Part shown: piece after piece, positions 25,691-36,258 of the stretch | Numbering within the stretch: the first letter of the stretch is position 1 | Layout of the letters: each line of letters begins with the position of its first letter | NCBI GenBank assembly: GCA_011109175.1 | Contig: RDEW01000061.1 | Span: 188,244 to 252,243, forward strand | Reading direction: 5' to 3' | Origin: Dicyema japonicum | Taxonomy: Eukaryota; Dicyemida; Rhombozoa; Dicyemidae | Length of the DNA: 64,000 nt | Notes under the pieces: model-generated | Databases searched by the model: none | What the model was told of the DNA's origin: nothing | What the model saw: only the letters and a program-made list of their open reading frames with translations | Translations under genes and position numbers: made by a program

Positions 25691-25829
25691 TCAAATTTAA
25701 TTTTTAGCTATATAGCATTTAATTTCCCTAATTATAAGTTTTTTTTTAATTTGAGATTATTTTTAAATTTAAACTTAATTAGATTTGAAATTTTTTATTG
25801 TATAATTTGTTCTAGTTGGTTTCCCCATA

Positions 25830-26443
25830 ATGAGTAAAAAGTGCTCGGTTGCCCATTGGGATGAAGAACTATGCAAGGGAATTCTAACAAAAATTAAAGT
25901 ATGACAAAATTCATCAAAACTAGGGGAATTTTTTAAAGTCAATGGGATATTCAAAAAATGGCGAAAATTATTTATTTCCGGAAGAAATGTTATTTTTAGT
26001 AAACAAAGTATCATTAAAATAATTTTTAAAGAATTGTTTAATTTGTACCTATAAGGAGGTCGCATTAAATCGTGAAAATACATTTAGTCTTATTTTACCA
26101 TCAATTGGATGTAATATATTCAAAGCTTACTCCGATTTGACCAAATTCGGTTATATTGTACGTCGACATATATTCTCGGGTTTATTGTTTGTTTTTGATG
26201 TTTACTCACCAATTTTAATGTCTAGGTTTAAAAAATCTGTTTATTACCCGCCAAAATATAAACTTGTGGTCGCATCGTATTTCTCATTTTAACCGTTTTA
26301 GACCCAATGATGATATGGTGAAGTTGACTAAATCTTTCTTTAAGGACTTTCCCAATTCAAATCTTTTAATTTCTGTTGTTAATGAAGATACGACCGTTTA
26401 TATAAAAACTGAGCAATTTCAATTTAAAACACTCAATTTGTAA
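25830..26443 (+). CDS. TSEN54: tRNA-splicing endonuclease subunit Sen54 (TSEN54)
   Basis: Four exons splice to exactly 179 codons plus stop, with introns of 25, 24 and 25 nt. Landmarks of Sen54 are in order: VAHWDEELCKG, FLKSMGYSKNGENYLFPEE then MLFLVNK (compare vertebrate LLPEEALYLLE), YSDLTKFGYIVRRH (compare LKRLGYVVRR), FDVYSP with FKKS, and a C-terminal LLISVVNEDTTVYIKTEQF strand. Sen54 is the non-catalytic structural subunit of the nuclear tRNA-intron endonuclease. The protein is much shorter than human TSEN54 (over 500 residues) because the long acidic/proline linker is missing. An acceptor-like 'tttgttctag' 15 bases before the ATG leaves open an upstream non-coding exon. Confidence 0.85.
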
Positions 26444-26472
26444 GATTTGATTTGTAATTTTTCTCATTTAAA

Positions 26473-26676
26473 ATGTCGATTTTTTACTTCAGTCTGTGAG
26501 CCTTAATTGTAGGTTTTATTTTTATTATAAAACTAGTCATATTAGCTCTCATCCTATTCATGCAGCTTGGGCAGATCATCTTCGAGTTTTTTCAATATTT
26601 ATTAAATGTTGTTACTAAAAAGGGAAAATATCAAGAGTTTTTATTAAATGAATTCTATGGACTTAGTGGAATATGA
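26473..26676 (+). CDS. Small hydrophobic membrane protein, 60 aa
   Basis: It starts 30 bases after the TSEN54 stop, same strand. The first exon, MSIFYFS, joins across a 21-nt intron to FIFIIKLVILALILFMQLGQ, a single strongly hydrophobic helix, then a mixed tail ending EFYGLSGI. Splicing gives 61 codons in frame. It resembles the small one-helix subunits seen in ER membrane complexes in general form only; I do not recognise a family. Confidence 0.5.
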
Positions 26677-26799
26677 CAAAAACTGAAAAGAAAACAGTTA
26701 AGGTACAAAAATTCGAAACTGATTATTATTATTAATCCCAGACTTACAATCTTTGGTAAGCCCATAAAAACAGTCCCTGACCAAATCCTCTAAAGAAGT

Positions 26800-27000
26800 T
26801 ACATTATGAAAACTATTCCGCCTAAGAATGAAGTGATGTCCGCGACGGTAGGACATGTGATGAAAATCCGAGCGGAAGGCTGTAATGTACTGTTGGAAGA
26901 TGAATTTGGTCGGCTGATTTTATTACAAATAATTCGAGTTTGACATGTTAAAGCTTTTAATCAATTGGAGATAGGAATTAAAGATTCGGTCAAGACGAAT
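26800..27000 (+). pseudogene. Possible exosome Csl4-like fragment / duplicated sequence
   Basis: The frame from 26,806 reads MKTIPPKNEVMSATVGHVMK then EGCNVLLEDEFGRLI, which resembles the S1-domain entry of exosome subunit Csl4 (PKVGDVVTxxV). The frame then breaks. A related piece with different downstream sequence lies at 44,147-44,260 (MKIFPPRNEVMFATVGRVIK). It could be a partial gene copy or part of a repeat. Confidence 0.3.
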
Positions 27001-27464
27001 AACTTAGGGTCATCAGCGAAAAAAAGACATACAGCGTCTCATATTAAATGACCATGTCACCATCCTTCACCACAGAATAAACCAAAAGAGGGGTCTGAGG
27101 GCGCATAGGAGAGTCAAAGCTATGTCACTTGTGGTAAGAAACCGCAAATTAATACCCTCTACTTTCCTTTGTTAATAAAGTTTGCTTAAGTTAAACTTCA
27201 AAATCTTAATTAGTGTCATGTCCTTTTTGATTTTTTGTAACTTTAATTAGTGATTTGGGGTCCGTCTGTCTGTTTCAATCTTATGATGGGCGAGATATAA
27301 TTCTACATGCATCGGTTACTTTCTTTGTTTAGAACTTCTTGTTTCTGATGCCTCTTAACAACTTTCATTAAGAATAAATGGCAATAATAAATTAATCTTA
27401 AATACTCAAAAATAACGAATTTAGCAAATAAACCATTAATGTCTTCAAATTAAAAATTAGTAAA
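27001..27464. other. Intergenic, nothing identified
   Basis: AT-rich; no gene, RNA or repeat recognised between the Csl4-like fragment and the 3' end of the WD40 gene. Confidence 0.35.
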
Positions 27465-28657
27465 TTAAAATTCCAATTTAATGAAATAAACAACATTTCC
27501 ACTACAAAAAGCTACCAATTTTTTATGTGAATTTAATTCAGCATCAGAACAATTGACGGAATTTGGGAGATCAATCACCGTTGCAATTTCCTACAAACAG
27601 ATTAAACAAAATTAATACGATTTGCCTGTCATATGAATATAGAAGAAAATTATTTTTATGAGTTCCATTGCATATTATGTAATCATTTGATATCCACTTT
27701 CCACCATAAAGCTTAGTTATGTAAAATTTTACAAAAGACTTGTACGATGAATTTTGGGGAATATTCCTTACTAGTCGTCCACTGTCATAATCCCAAATCT
27801 GTAAAATCATTAAAATATTCTTGTAACCTGAATTGGATTGTTATATTGCCAAGAAGCTGTTAGGATTAACTTTTTATTCGGATGAATGTCGATTCCTTCT
27901 CCGCAGATATGTGGGCCGTAAATATGTCTAAAATAAGATATAATAAACCACCTTTTTGATTCTTTAAATCTGTTGTCCCAAAACTAAAAGTTTTTCAAAA
28001 ATTGTAACTTACCTGAATTGTGTTATCCCACCCACCAGTTAAAAACTCATTATCTGAATGGTAGACTGCAGCGAATACCGCCATATTATGCCCTGTGACG
28101 ATATTTTTGCTATATCTAAAGATTAAAACCAATAAACCCTTTCGAAAAATGAAATATATTATCTCCAGATTTCACGTCGTAAAGATAAATATCAGAAGTG
28201 TTCCCAACAGACACAAATTTGTCGAAACTTGGATTGACTGCCAGCGAGAATATTTGTCGACTTTCACAAATTGTTTTTATGCAGACCCTATCTTCATAAT
28301 TCCAAAATTTAATAATTCCAGTGGCATCTAGATTAATGTAAGCAATACAAGAAGCAATTAAAATATCGTCATTGTCAATATATCTTATACACGTGCATGG
28401 TGTTTTTGCTTGCATAATTTCTTCATCAATAAGTTTTGAGAGTTCATAGTTTAAATTTACATTAATGATCTTAATTGATAGAATGTTATATACCTGTATT
28501 TTGCCACATGAGAGACCAATCGACAAAATGCTACTTTTCTTTGTAAATTTACAGCACATAATCGGTGATTCTAAGACTCTTATTATAACGAATATAAATA
28601 CAATTTTTTGATAAATTGAATTGGTCCATGAATATTTGACAGACCATGTAGGTGCAT
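27465..28657 (-). CDS. WD40-repeat protein, 345 aa
   Basis: Seven exons splice to an exact 346-codon frame. Introns are 23, 22, 29, 24, 29 and 28 nt. WD40 blades are visible at SCGKIQVYNILS, ATGIIKFWNYEDR, TSDIYLYDVKSGD, FLTGGWDNTIQFWDNR and LILTASWQYNNPIQIWDY, with GH or H positions before them (TGHNMAVFAAVYH, HIYGPHICGEGIDIHP). It should fold as one seven-bladed propeller and act as a protein-binding scaffold. The GPHICG...LTASW form resembles WD proteins I associate with ciliated protists and ciliary contexts, but no orthologue can be named. The start MHLHGLSNIHG follows a 'ttgagtag' acceptor-like site, so a 5' exon could exist. Confidence 0.8.
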
Positions 28658-29322
28658 CTACTCAAAAACATTAATTTCCGGTTTTGGTTCTTTTATAATT
28701 ATTAAATCAATTGTTATAATTACGCCTATTCTATTTTTTGATTATTCCTACTTTCAAATTAATTTGCGGTTAAATAAAATTAATAAAAAAATTTATAAAC
28801 GAAAAGTTAGCAGTCATGACAATATCTCCATTATGACTTGCAGGCATTGAACGCGGAATGGGAGTTATCTCTCATAATCGTAAGAAAAATGATATGGAAA
28901 AGTTATCGCGTCATTCTAGAGTCACCATTACTGCAGTTCTGCAAGCCGCCGATTAACAAAATTAATTCAGACGTACTCGGACCAAAACGGCAGACGTCTA
29001 AACGGAAATCGACTGGAAAGTAAACGTTCCCTAAGGCCGCAAAATTTCGAAAAATCAAATCTTAACGAGTACTCAATGTGGTTCCAGCGAGAAGAAGAAA
29101 TTAATTGAATTCAGATAAAGGTTATTTACTTTAAATTTATTGAATAAAAAAAACCACCGCAAAACCAAAACGAGAAATTTAGGTAAAAAAATTAATAACA
29201 ATAATCATCACAAGTAGATTTTAAGAAAAAAGCATGGAATATCACATTCAACAACTGTGAAATAGCAAAAAGACTCGTCGCTTCAAAAGTTGGATCTTAT
29301 TGACGAGAGACAGTCAAAATTT
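28658..29322. other. Intergenic; possible short coding fragment near 28,860-28,950
   Basis: One plus-strand frame (VISHNRKKNDMEKLSRHSRV, then TITAVLQAAD) has a protein-like composition but no start or splice pattern I can place. The remainder shows nothing. Confidence 0.25.
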
Positions 29323-29859
29323 TAAATGATTAGATTAACATAGTCGTTGAGACGAGTTAAAAGAAACTAAATGATTTTGAAGGTTAGTTGTATCTCCCAC
29401 AAAACTTAACGGATCAAGATAATTTTTTAGCTGGTAAAATTTACATAACAATGAGTAGTGTGAATATATTATTGAAGAGATTGGACATGGCTATCGGGTG
29501 TTACAAGAACTTGTTGATGTGTTAAAATTTCACCTATGTACTAAAAATAATCTTTAATAAGTTTAATATGCGGAATTAATTCACTATATGAATGTAAAAC
29601 ATATATATTATTGTGGGATGAGTACTTCAATAGAGAGATCAAAGTGTAAGGGAGGAATTCGAACACATTATAACTAACAAATAATGAAACATATTGAAGG
29701 AAAAAGGGCGGGGTATTATTCACGTCGATGAGGAAAAGAAAATGAGTTAAAAATATATCAGCATTTATTGGTAAAAACTGTTTAAAATGCAAAACTCGGT
29801 GAGACTATCTCTATTAAAAGATGTGAATAATATTTAGGCATTTTTACAAGGAATAAAGT

Positions 29860-29949
29860 GTACGATCATACTTGGCCGTAAGCACCCGTTCTCAGCCGAC
29901 CACGGAAGTTAAGCGGTTATAGGCTGTGTTAGTACTTGGCTGGGTGACC
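29860..29949 (+). rRNA. 5S rRNA (cut by assembly gap)
   Basis: The first 90 bases are identical to the other array copies; the 3' end is lost in the N run. Confidence 0.9.
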
Positions 29950-29999
29950 NNNNNNNNNNNNNNNNNNNNNNNNNNNNNNNNNNNNNNNNNNNNNNNNNN
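29950..29999. other. Assembly gap (50 N)
   Basis: Fifty consecutive N bases join two copies of the same 5S gene. The round length suggests a scaffold or placeholder gap of unknown true size. Confidence 0.98.
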
Positions 30000-30003
30000 A
30001 AGT

Positions 30004-30117
30004 GTACGATCATACTTGGCCGTAAGCACCCGTTCTCAGCCGACCACGGAAGTTAAGCGGTTATAGGCTGTGTTAGTACTTGGCTGGGTGACCGCCTGGG
30101 AACTCACAGTGTCGTAC
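30004..30117 (+). rRNA. 5S rRNA
   Basis: It contains the canonical 5S blocks (ACCACGGAAGTTAAGC, TTAGTACTTGG, TGGGTGACCGCCTGGGAA) and a perfect terminal stem, GTACGA with TCGTAC. It is followed by a T-run (TTTTTTA) that would stop Pol III. The internal promoter region (A block, IE, C block) is in the usual place. It is the RNA of the large ribosomal subunit. Confidence 0.96.
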
Positions 30118-30654
30118 TTTTTTATTTTTATTAATAATAATTTATTATTAGACCATGCGAAGATTTTTCGGAATTTTATTATTCAAGTCCCGGATATGCA
30201 AGTATGGTAGCATTGTTATTAGTTAGACATGAAAGCAGACTCGGAAATTCTCCAAAAACTCAATTTAAAAGCCAAAAGGTGGTTGATAGAGAAACAGGGA
30301 AAATAAATTGGATTAGTTTCTAGATTATTACGCCAAGCTATATTTTTTAACTTAATATAAATGATTTCAATGCGTCTAAGACAAGTTGGACTAAAAGCTA
30401 AATGAATACCTTTTAAATTTTTTATTTAATTACTACATTTGACACAGCTGTCAAGGCTAATATATTATAAATTTCAACATCAAGAAAATGATCCACGTGG
30501 TCTTGATGACATGGTCAAGTCTCATATGTGGACTCAAAATAAATCGGACTTCATTTCCAATTATAAATATTCAAATCAGTAAAAAAATACGCTTATTAAA
30601 TTAATAGAAAAAGTAGCTTTTATTATCTACATAAAATTAATATAATCGCGTTTT

Positions 30655-30830
30655 TAGGCCTAAAACAAGCACTTTTATGGAGTGCTGTAATGGAATCAAT
30701 TCTTTTTGATTTAACCACTTTTTCCCAACTTTTTTTGGATACACACTTGCACATATGTTGGCCTTTTATGACTCACATACCTGACCGGTCCTTAGGTCTC
30801 CCAGAGACAAGATAATAAGATTTTTCGTTG
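30655..30830 (+). ncRNA. Candidate structured block in 5S spacer (speculative)
   Basis: A 6-bp hairpin (AGCACT...AGTGCT, 30,668-30,686) is followed immediately by GTAATGG. At 30,727-30,739 lies AACTTTTTTTGGA, close to an Sm-binding site. The core from 30,690 is also kept beside the orphan 5S gene at 51.7 kb with only four substitutions seen in about 114 bases, although most other spacer sequence is absent there. Spliced-leader or other small RNA genes are linked to 5S in several animals. No transcript evidence is available; this is a hypothesis. The same block recurs in each array unit. Confidence 0.2.
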
Positions 30831-31917
30831 TGGAAATTCTTTGATGAGTTTAACGAATTTAAACCTTTTGATGTGGAGTGGCTTTCAATTCTAAATTCAA
30901 AAAATTCCAACTTTAATCTTATCTAACATTTTATTAAAGATATCAGATATGGGCACAATGGGGGACAGCCCACGTGTCTAAAAATATGAACTTTATTTTT
31001 TAATCTGACAAAATAGTCATTCTTCTTAAATAAACAATGCAAAATTATTAATTTAAATATTCTTAAGACACTTAATTCAAAGCAAAAATGTACAGAATCT
31101 AAAATCCACGTGGTAAAAGTTTTTCGAAAGTGGAAGATAATATAACTGAAATTCTTTATAATTCTAAATAATGATGATGGTAAAGTATCGTTACAATCGC
31201 TTATTTTTCGAGGTAAATTAGGCAAACGAATTTGTCTGGACCTCTAGTAGACAATAAATTTCAAATATGTGTACTCTGAGTTGTTAAATAAACTAATTGG
31301 TGTTTTAGATAATGTTAATTAATGTAATTAATTAAACAAAGCTTTTAAGTAATCTCTAGTCAGTTCCATGACCCTCAAAATGTAGATTAATTAGATTAAC
31401 ATAGTCGTTGAGACGAGTTAAAAGAAACTAAATGATTTTGAAGGTTAGTTGTATCTCCCACAAAACTTAAGGATCAAGATAATTTTTTAGCTGGTAAAAT
31501 TTACATAACAATGAGTAGTGTGAATATATTATTGAAGAGATTGGACATGGCTATCGGGTGTTACAAGAACTTGTTGATGTGTTAAAATTTCACCTATGTA
31601 CTAAAAATAATCTTTAATAAGTTTAATATGCGGAATTAATTCACTGTATGAATGTAAAACATATATATTATTGTGGGATGAGTACTTCAATAGAGAGATC
31701 AAAGTGTAAGGGAGGAATTCGAACACATTATAACTAACAAATAATGAAACATATTGAAGGAAAAAGGGCGGGGTATTATTCACGTCGATGAGGAAAAGAA
31801 AATGAGTTAAAAATATATCAGCATTTATTGGTAAAAACTGTTTAAAATGCAAAACTCGCTGAGACTATCTCTATTAAAAGATGTGAATAATATTTAGGCA
31901 TTTTTACAAAAATAAAT

Positions 31918-32031
31918 GTACGATCATACTTGGCCGTAAGCACCCGTTCTCAGCCGACCACGGAAGTTAAGCGGTTATAGGCTGTGTTAGTACTTGGCTG
32001 GGTGACCGCCTGGGAACTCACAGTGTCGTAC
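31918..32031 (+). rRNA. 5S rRNA
   Basis: Identical to the copy at 30,004, with the same stem and T-run terminator. Confidence 0.96.
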
Positions 32032-33816
32032 TTTTTTATTTTTATTAATAATAATTTATTATTAGACCATGCGAAGATTTTTCGGAATTTTATTATGCAA
32101 GTATGGTAGCATTGTTATTAGTTAGACATGAAGGCAGGCTCGGAAATTCTCCAAAGGCTTAATTTGAATGGCAGGAAAGGGTTGATAGAGAAACAGGGAA
32201 AATAAATTGGATTAGTTTCTAGATTATTAAGCCAATATTATTTTTTTAACTTAATATAAATGATTTCAATGCGTCTAAGACAAGTTGGACTAAAGGCTAA
32301 ATGAATACCTTTTAATTTTTTTATTTAATTACTACATTTGACACAGCTGTCAAGGCTAATATATTATAAATTTCAACATCAAGAAAATTATCCACGTGGT
32401 CTTGATGACATGGTCAAGTCTCATATGTGGACTCAAAATAAATCGGGCTTCATTTCCAATTAGAAATATTCAAATCAGTAAAAAAATACGCTTATTAAAT
32501 TAATAGAAAAAGTAGCTTTTATTATCTAAATAAAATTAATATAATCGCGTTTTTAGGCCTAAAACAAGCACTTTTATGGAGTGCTGTAATGGAATCAATT
32601 CTTTTTGATTTAACCACTTTTTCCCAACTTTTTTTGGATACACACTTGCACATATGTTGGCCTTTTATGACTCACATACCTGACCGGTCCTTAGGTCTCC
32701 CAGAGACAAGATAATAAGATTTTTCGTTGTGGAAATTCTTTGATGAGTTTAACGAATTTAAACCTTTTGATGTGGAGTGGCTTTCAATTCTAAATTCAAA
32801 AAATTCCAACTTTAATCTTATCTAACATTTTATTAAAGATATCAGATATGGGCACAATGGGGGACAGCCCACGTGTCTAAAAATATGAACTTTATTTTTT
32901 AATCTGACAAAATAGTCATTCTTCTTAAATAAACAATGCAAAATTATTAATTTAAATATTCTTAAGACACTTAATTCAAAGCAAAAATGTACAGAATCTA
33001 AAATCCACGTGGTAAAAGTTTTTCGAAAGTGGAAGATAATATAACTGAAATTCTTTATAATTCTAAATAATGATGATGGTAAAGTATCGTTACAATCGCT
33101 TATTTTTCGAGGTAAATTAGGCAAACGAATTTGTCTGGACCTCTAGTAGACAATAAATTTCAAATATGTGTACTCTGAGTTGTTAAATAAACTAATTGGT
33201 GTTTTAGATAATGTTAATTAATGTAATTAATTAAACAAAGCTTTTAAGTAATCTCTAGTCAGTTCCATGACCCTCAAAATGTAGATTAATTAGATTAACA
33301 TAGTCGTTGAGACGAGTTAAAAGAAACTAAATGATTTTGAAGGTTAGTTGTATCTCCCACAAAACTTAAGGATCAAGATAATTTTTTAGCTGGTAAAATT
33401 TACATAACAATGAGTAGTGTGAATATATTATTGAAGAGATTGGACATGGCTATCGGGTGTTACAAGAACTTGTTGATGTGTTAAAATTTCACCTATGTAC
33501 TAAAAATAATCTTTAATAAGTTTAATATGCGGAATTAATTCACTGTATGAATGTAAAACATATATATTATTGTGGGATGAGTACTTCAATAGAGAGATCA
33601 AAGTGTAAGGGAGGAATTCGAACACATTATAACTAACAAATAATGAAACATATTGAAGGAAAAAGGGCGGGGTATTATTCACGTCGATGAGGAAAAGAAA
33701 ATGAGTTAAAAATATATCAGCATTTATTGGTAAAAACTGTTTAAAATGCAAAACTCGCTGAGACTATCTCTATTAAAAGATGTGAATAATATTTAGGCAT
33801 TTTTACAAAAATAAAT

Positions 33817-33930
33817 GTACGATCATACTTGGCCGTAAGCACCCGTTCTCAGCCGACCACGGAAGTTAAGCGGTTATAGGCTGTGTTAGTACTTGGCTGG
33901 GTGACCGCCTGGGAACTCACAGTGTCGTAC
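33817..33930 (+). rRNA. 5S rRNA
   Basis: Identical to the neighbouring array copies, terminator included. Confidence 0.96.
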
Positions 33931-35715
33931 TTTTTTATTTTTATTAATAATAATTTATTATTAGACCATGCGAAGATTTTTCGGAATTTTATTATGCAAG
34001 TATGGTAGCATTGTTATTAGTTAGACATGAAGGCAGGCTCGGAAATTCTCCAAAGGCTCAATTTGAAAGCCAGGAAGGGTTGACAGAGAAACAGGGAAAA
34101 TAAATTGGATTAGTTTCTAGATTATTACGCCAAGCTATATTTTTTAACTTAATATAAATGATTTCAATGCGTCTAAGACAAGTTGGACTAAAGGCTAAAT
34201 GAATACCTTTTAAATTTTTTATTTAATTACTACATTTGACACAGCTGTCAAGGCTAATATATTATAAATTTCAACATCAAGAAAATGATCCACGTGGTCT
34301 TGATGACATGGTCAAGTCTCATATGTGGACTCAAAATAAATCGGGCTTCATTTCCAATTATAAATATTCAAATCAGTAAAAAAATACGCTTATTAAATTA
34401 ATAGAAAAAGTAGCTTTTATTATCTACATAAAATTAATATAATCGCGTTTTTAGGCCTAAAACAAGCACTTTTATGGAGTGCTGTAATGGAATCAATTCT
34501 TTTTGATTTAACCACTTTTTCCCAACTTTTTTTGGATACACACTTGCACATATGTTGGCCTTTTATGACTCACATACCTGACCGGTCCTTAGGTCTCCCA
34601 GAGACAAGATAATAAGATTTTTCGTTGTGGAAATTCTTTGATGAGTTTAACGAATTTAAACCTTTTGATGTGGAGTGGCTTTCAATTCTAAATTCAAAAA
34701 ATTCCAACTTTAATCTTATCTAACATTTTATTAAAGATATCAGATATGGGCACAATGGGGGACAGCCCACGTGTCTAAAAATATGAACTTTATTTTTTAA
34801 TCTGACAAAATAGTCATTCTTCTTAAATAAACAATGCAAAATTATTAATTTAAATATTCTTAAGACACTTAATTCAAAGCAAAAATGTACAGAATCTAAA
34901 ATCCACGTGGTAAAAGTTTTTCGAAAGTGGAAGATAATATAACTGAAATTCTTTATAATTCTAAATAATGATGATGGTAAAGTATCGTTACAATCGCTTA
35001 TTTTTCGAGGTAAATTAGGCAAACGAATTTGTCTGGACCTCTAGTAGACAATAAATTTCAAATATGTGTACTCTGAGTTGTTAAATAAACTAATTGGTGT
35101 TTTAGATAATGTTAATTAATGTAATTAATTAAACAAAGCTTTTAAGTAATCTCTAGTCAGTTCCATGACCCTCAAAATGTAGATTAATTAGATTAACATA
35201 GTCGTTGAGACGAGTTAAAAGAAACTAAATGATTTTGAAGGTTAGTTGTATCTCCCACAAAACTTAAGGATCAAGATAATTTTTTAGCTGGTAAAATTTA
35301 CATAACAATGAGTAGTGTGAATATATTATTGAAGAGATTGGACATGGCTATCGGGTGTTACAAGAACTTGTTGATGTGTTAAAATTTCACCTATGTACTA
35401 AAAATAATCTTTAATAAGTTTAATATGCGGAATTAATTCACTGTATGAATGTAAAACATATATATTATTGTGGGATGAGTACTTCAATAGAGAGATCAAA
35501 GTGTAAGGGAGGAATTCGAACACATTATAACTAACAAATAATGAAACATATTGAAGGAAAAAGGGCGGGGTATTATTCACGTCGATGAGGAAAAGAAAAT
35601 GAGTTAAAAATATATCAGCATTTATTGGTAAAAACTGTTTAAAATGCAAAACTCGCTGAGACTATCTCTATTAAAAGATGTGAATAATATTTAGGCATTT
35701 TTACAAAAATAAAAT

Positions 35716-35829
35716 GTACGATCATACTTGGCCGTAAGCACCCGTTCTCAGCCGACCACGGAAGTTAAGCGGTTATAGGCTGTGTTAGTACTTGGCTGGG
35801 TGACCGCCTGGGAACTCACAGTGTCGTAC
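35716..35829 (+). rRNA. 5S rRNA (last array unit)
   Basis: Identical 5S gene. Its 3' flank (35,862-36,036) keeps the longest open version of an exon-like frame, FIIQVPGYASMVALLLVRHE, that is broken by indels in the other units. Confidence 0.96.
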
Positions 35830-36258
35830 TTTTTTATTTTTATTAATAATAATTTATTATTAGACCATGCGAAGATTTTTCGGAATTTTATTATTCAAGT
35901 CCCCGGATATGCAAGTATGGTAGCATTGTTATTAGTTAGACATGAAGGCAGGCTCGGAAATTCTCCAAAAACTCAATTTGAAAGCAGAAGGTGGTTGACA
36001 GAGAAACAGGGGAAAATAAATTGGATTAGTTTCTAGATTATTACCGCCAAGATATATTTTTTAACTTTATATAAATGATTTCAATGCGTCTAAGACAAGT
36101 TGGACTAAAGGCTAAATGAATACCTTTTAAATTTTTTATTTAATTACTACATTTGACACAGCTGTCAAGGCTAATATATTATAAATTTCAACATCAAGAA
36201 AATTATCCACGTGGTCTTGATGACATGGTCAAGTCTTATATGTGGACTCAAAATAAAT

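Larger units (their letters stand above)
29323..36258 (+). repeat. Tandem 5S rDNA array, about 1.9-kb unit
   Basis: Four complete 5S genes and one cut by the gap repeat at about 1,900-base spacing (30,004, 31,918, 33,817, 35,716). The spacers are almost identical, with small indels only just 3' of each 5S gene. The array begins mid-unit at about 29,323 and ends mid-unit at about 36,258. Two open frames in each spacer (83 and 100 codons, minus strand) recur only because the DNA is duplicated. A 50-base gap of N at 29,950-29,999 lies inside a 5S gene, so the true copy number is probably larger than assembled. Confidence 0.93.

Noticed and set aside
29822-29860. Possible U5 snRNA loop (GGCATTTTTAC) upstream of 5S
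   Set aside because: No flanking stem complementarity and no Sm site at the right distance.
30690-30830. Spliced-leader RNA on the minus strand (CAG/GTATGTGAG donor-like)
   Set aside because: In that orientation the required U-rich Sm site is replaced by an A-run, so only the plus-strand possibility was kept, at low confidence.
29541-35649. Repeated 83- and 100-codon minus-strand frames in every 5S spacer
   Set aside because: They recur only because the spacer DNA is tandemly duplicated; no domain, no homologue and no third-position variation to judge.
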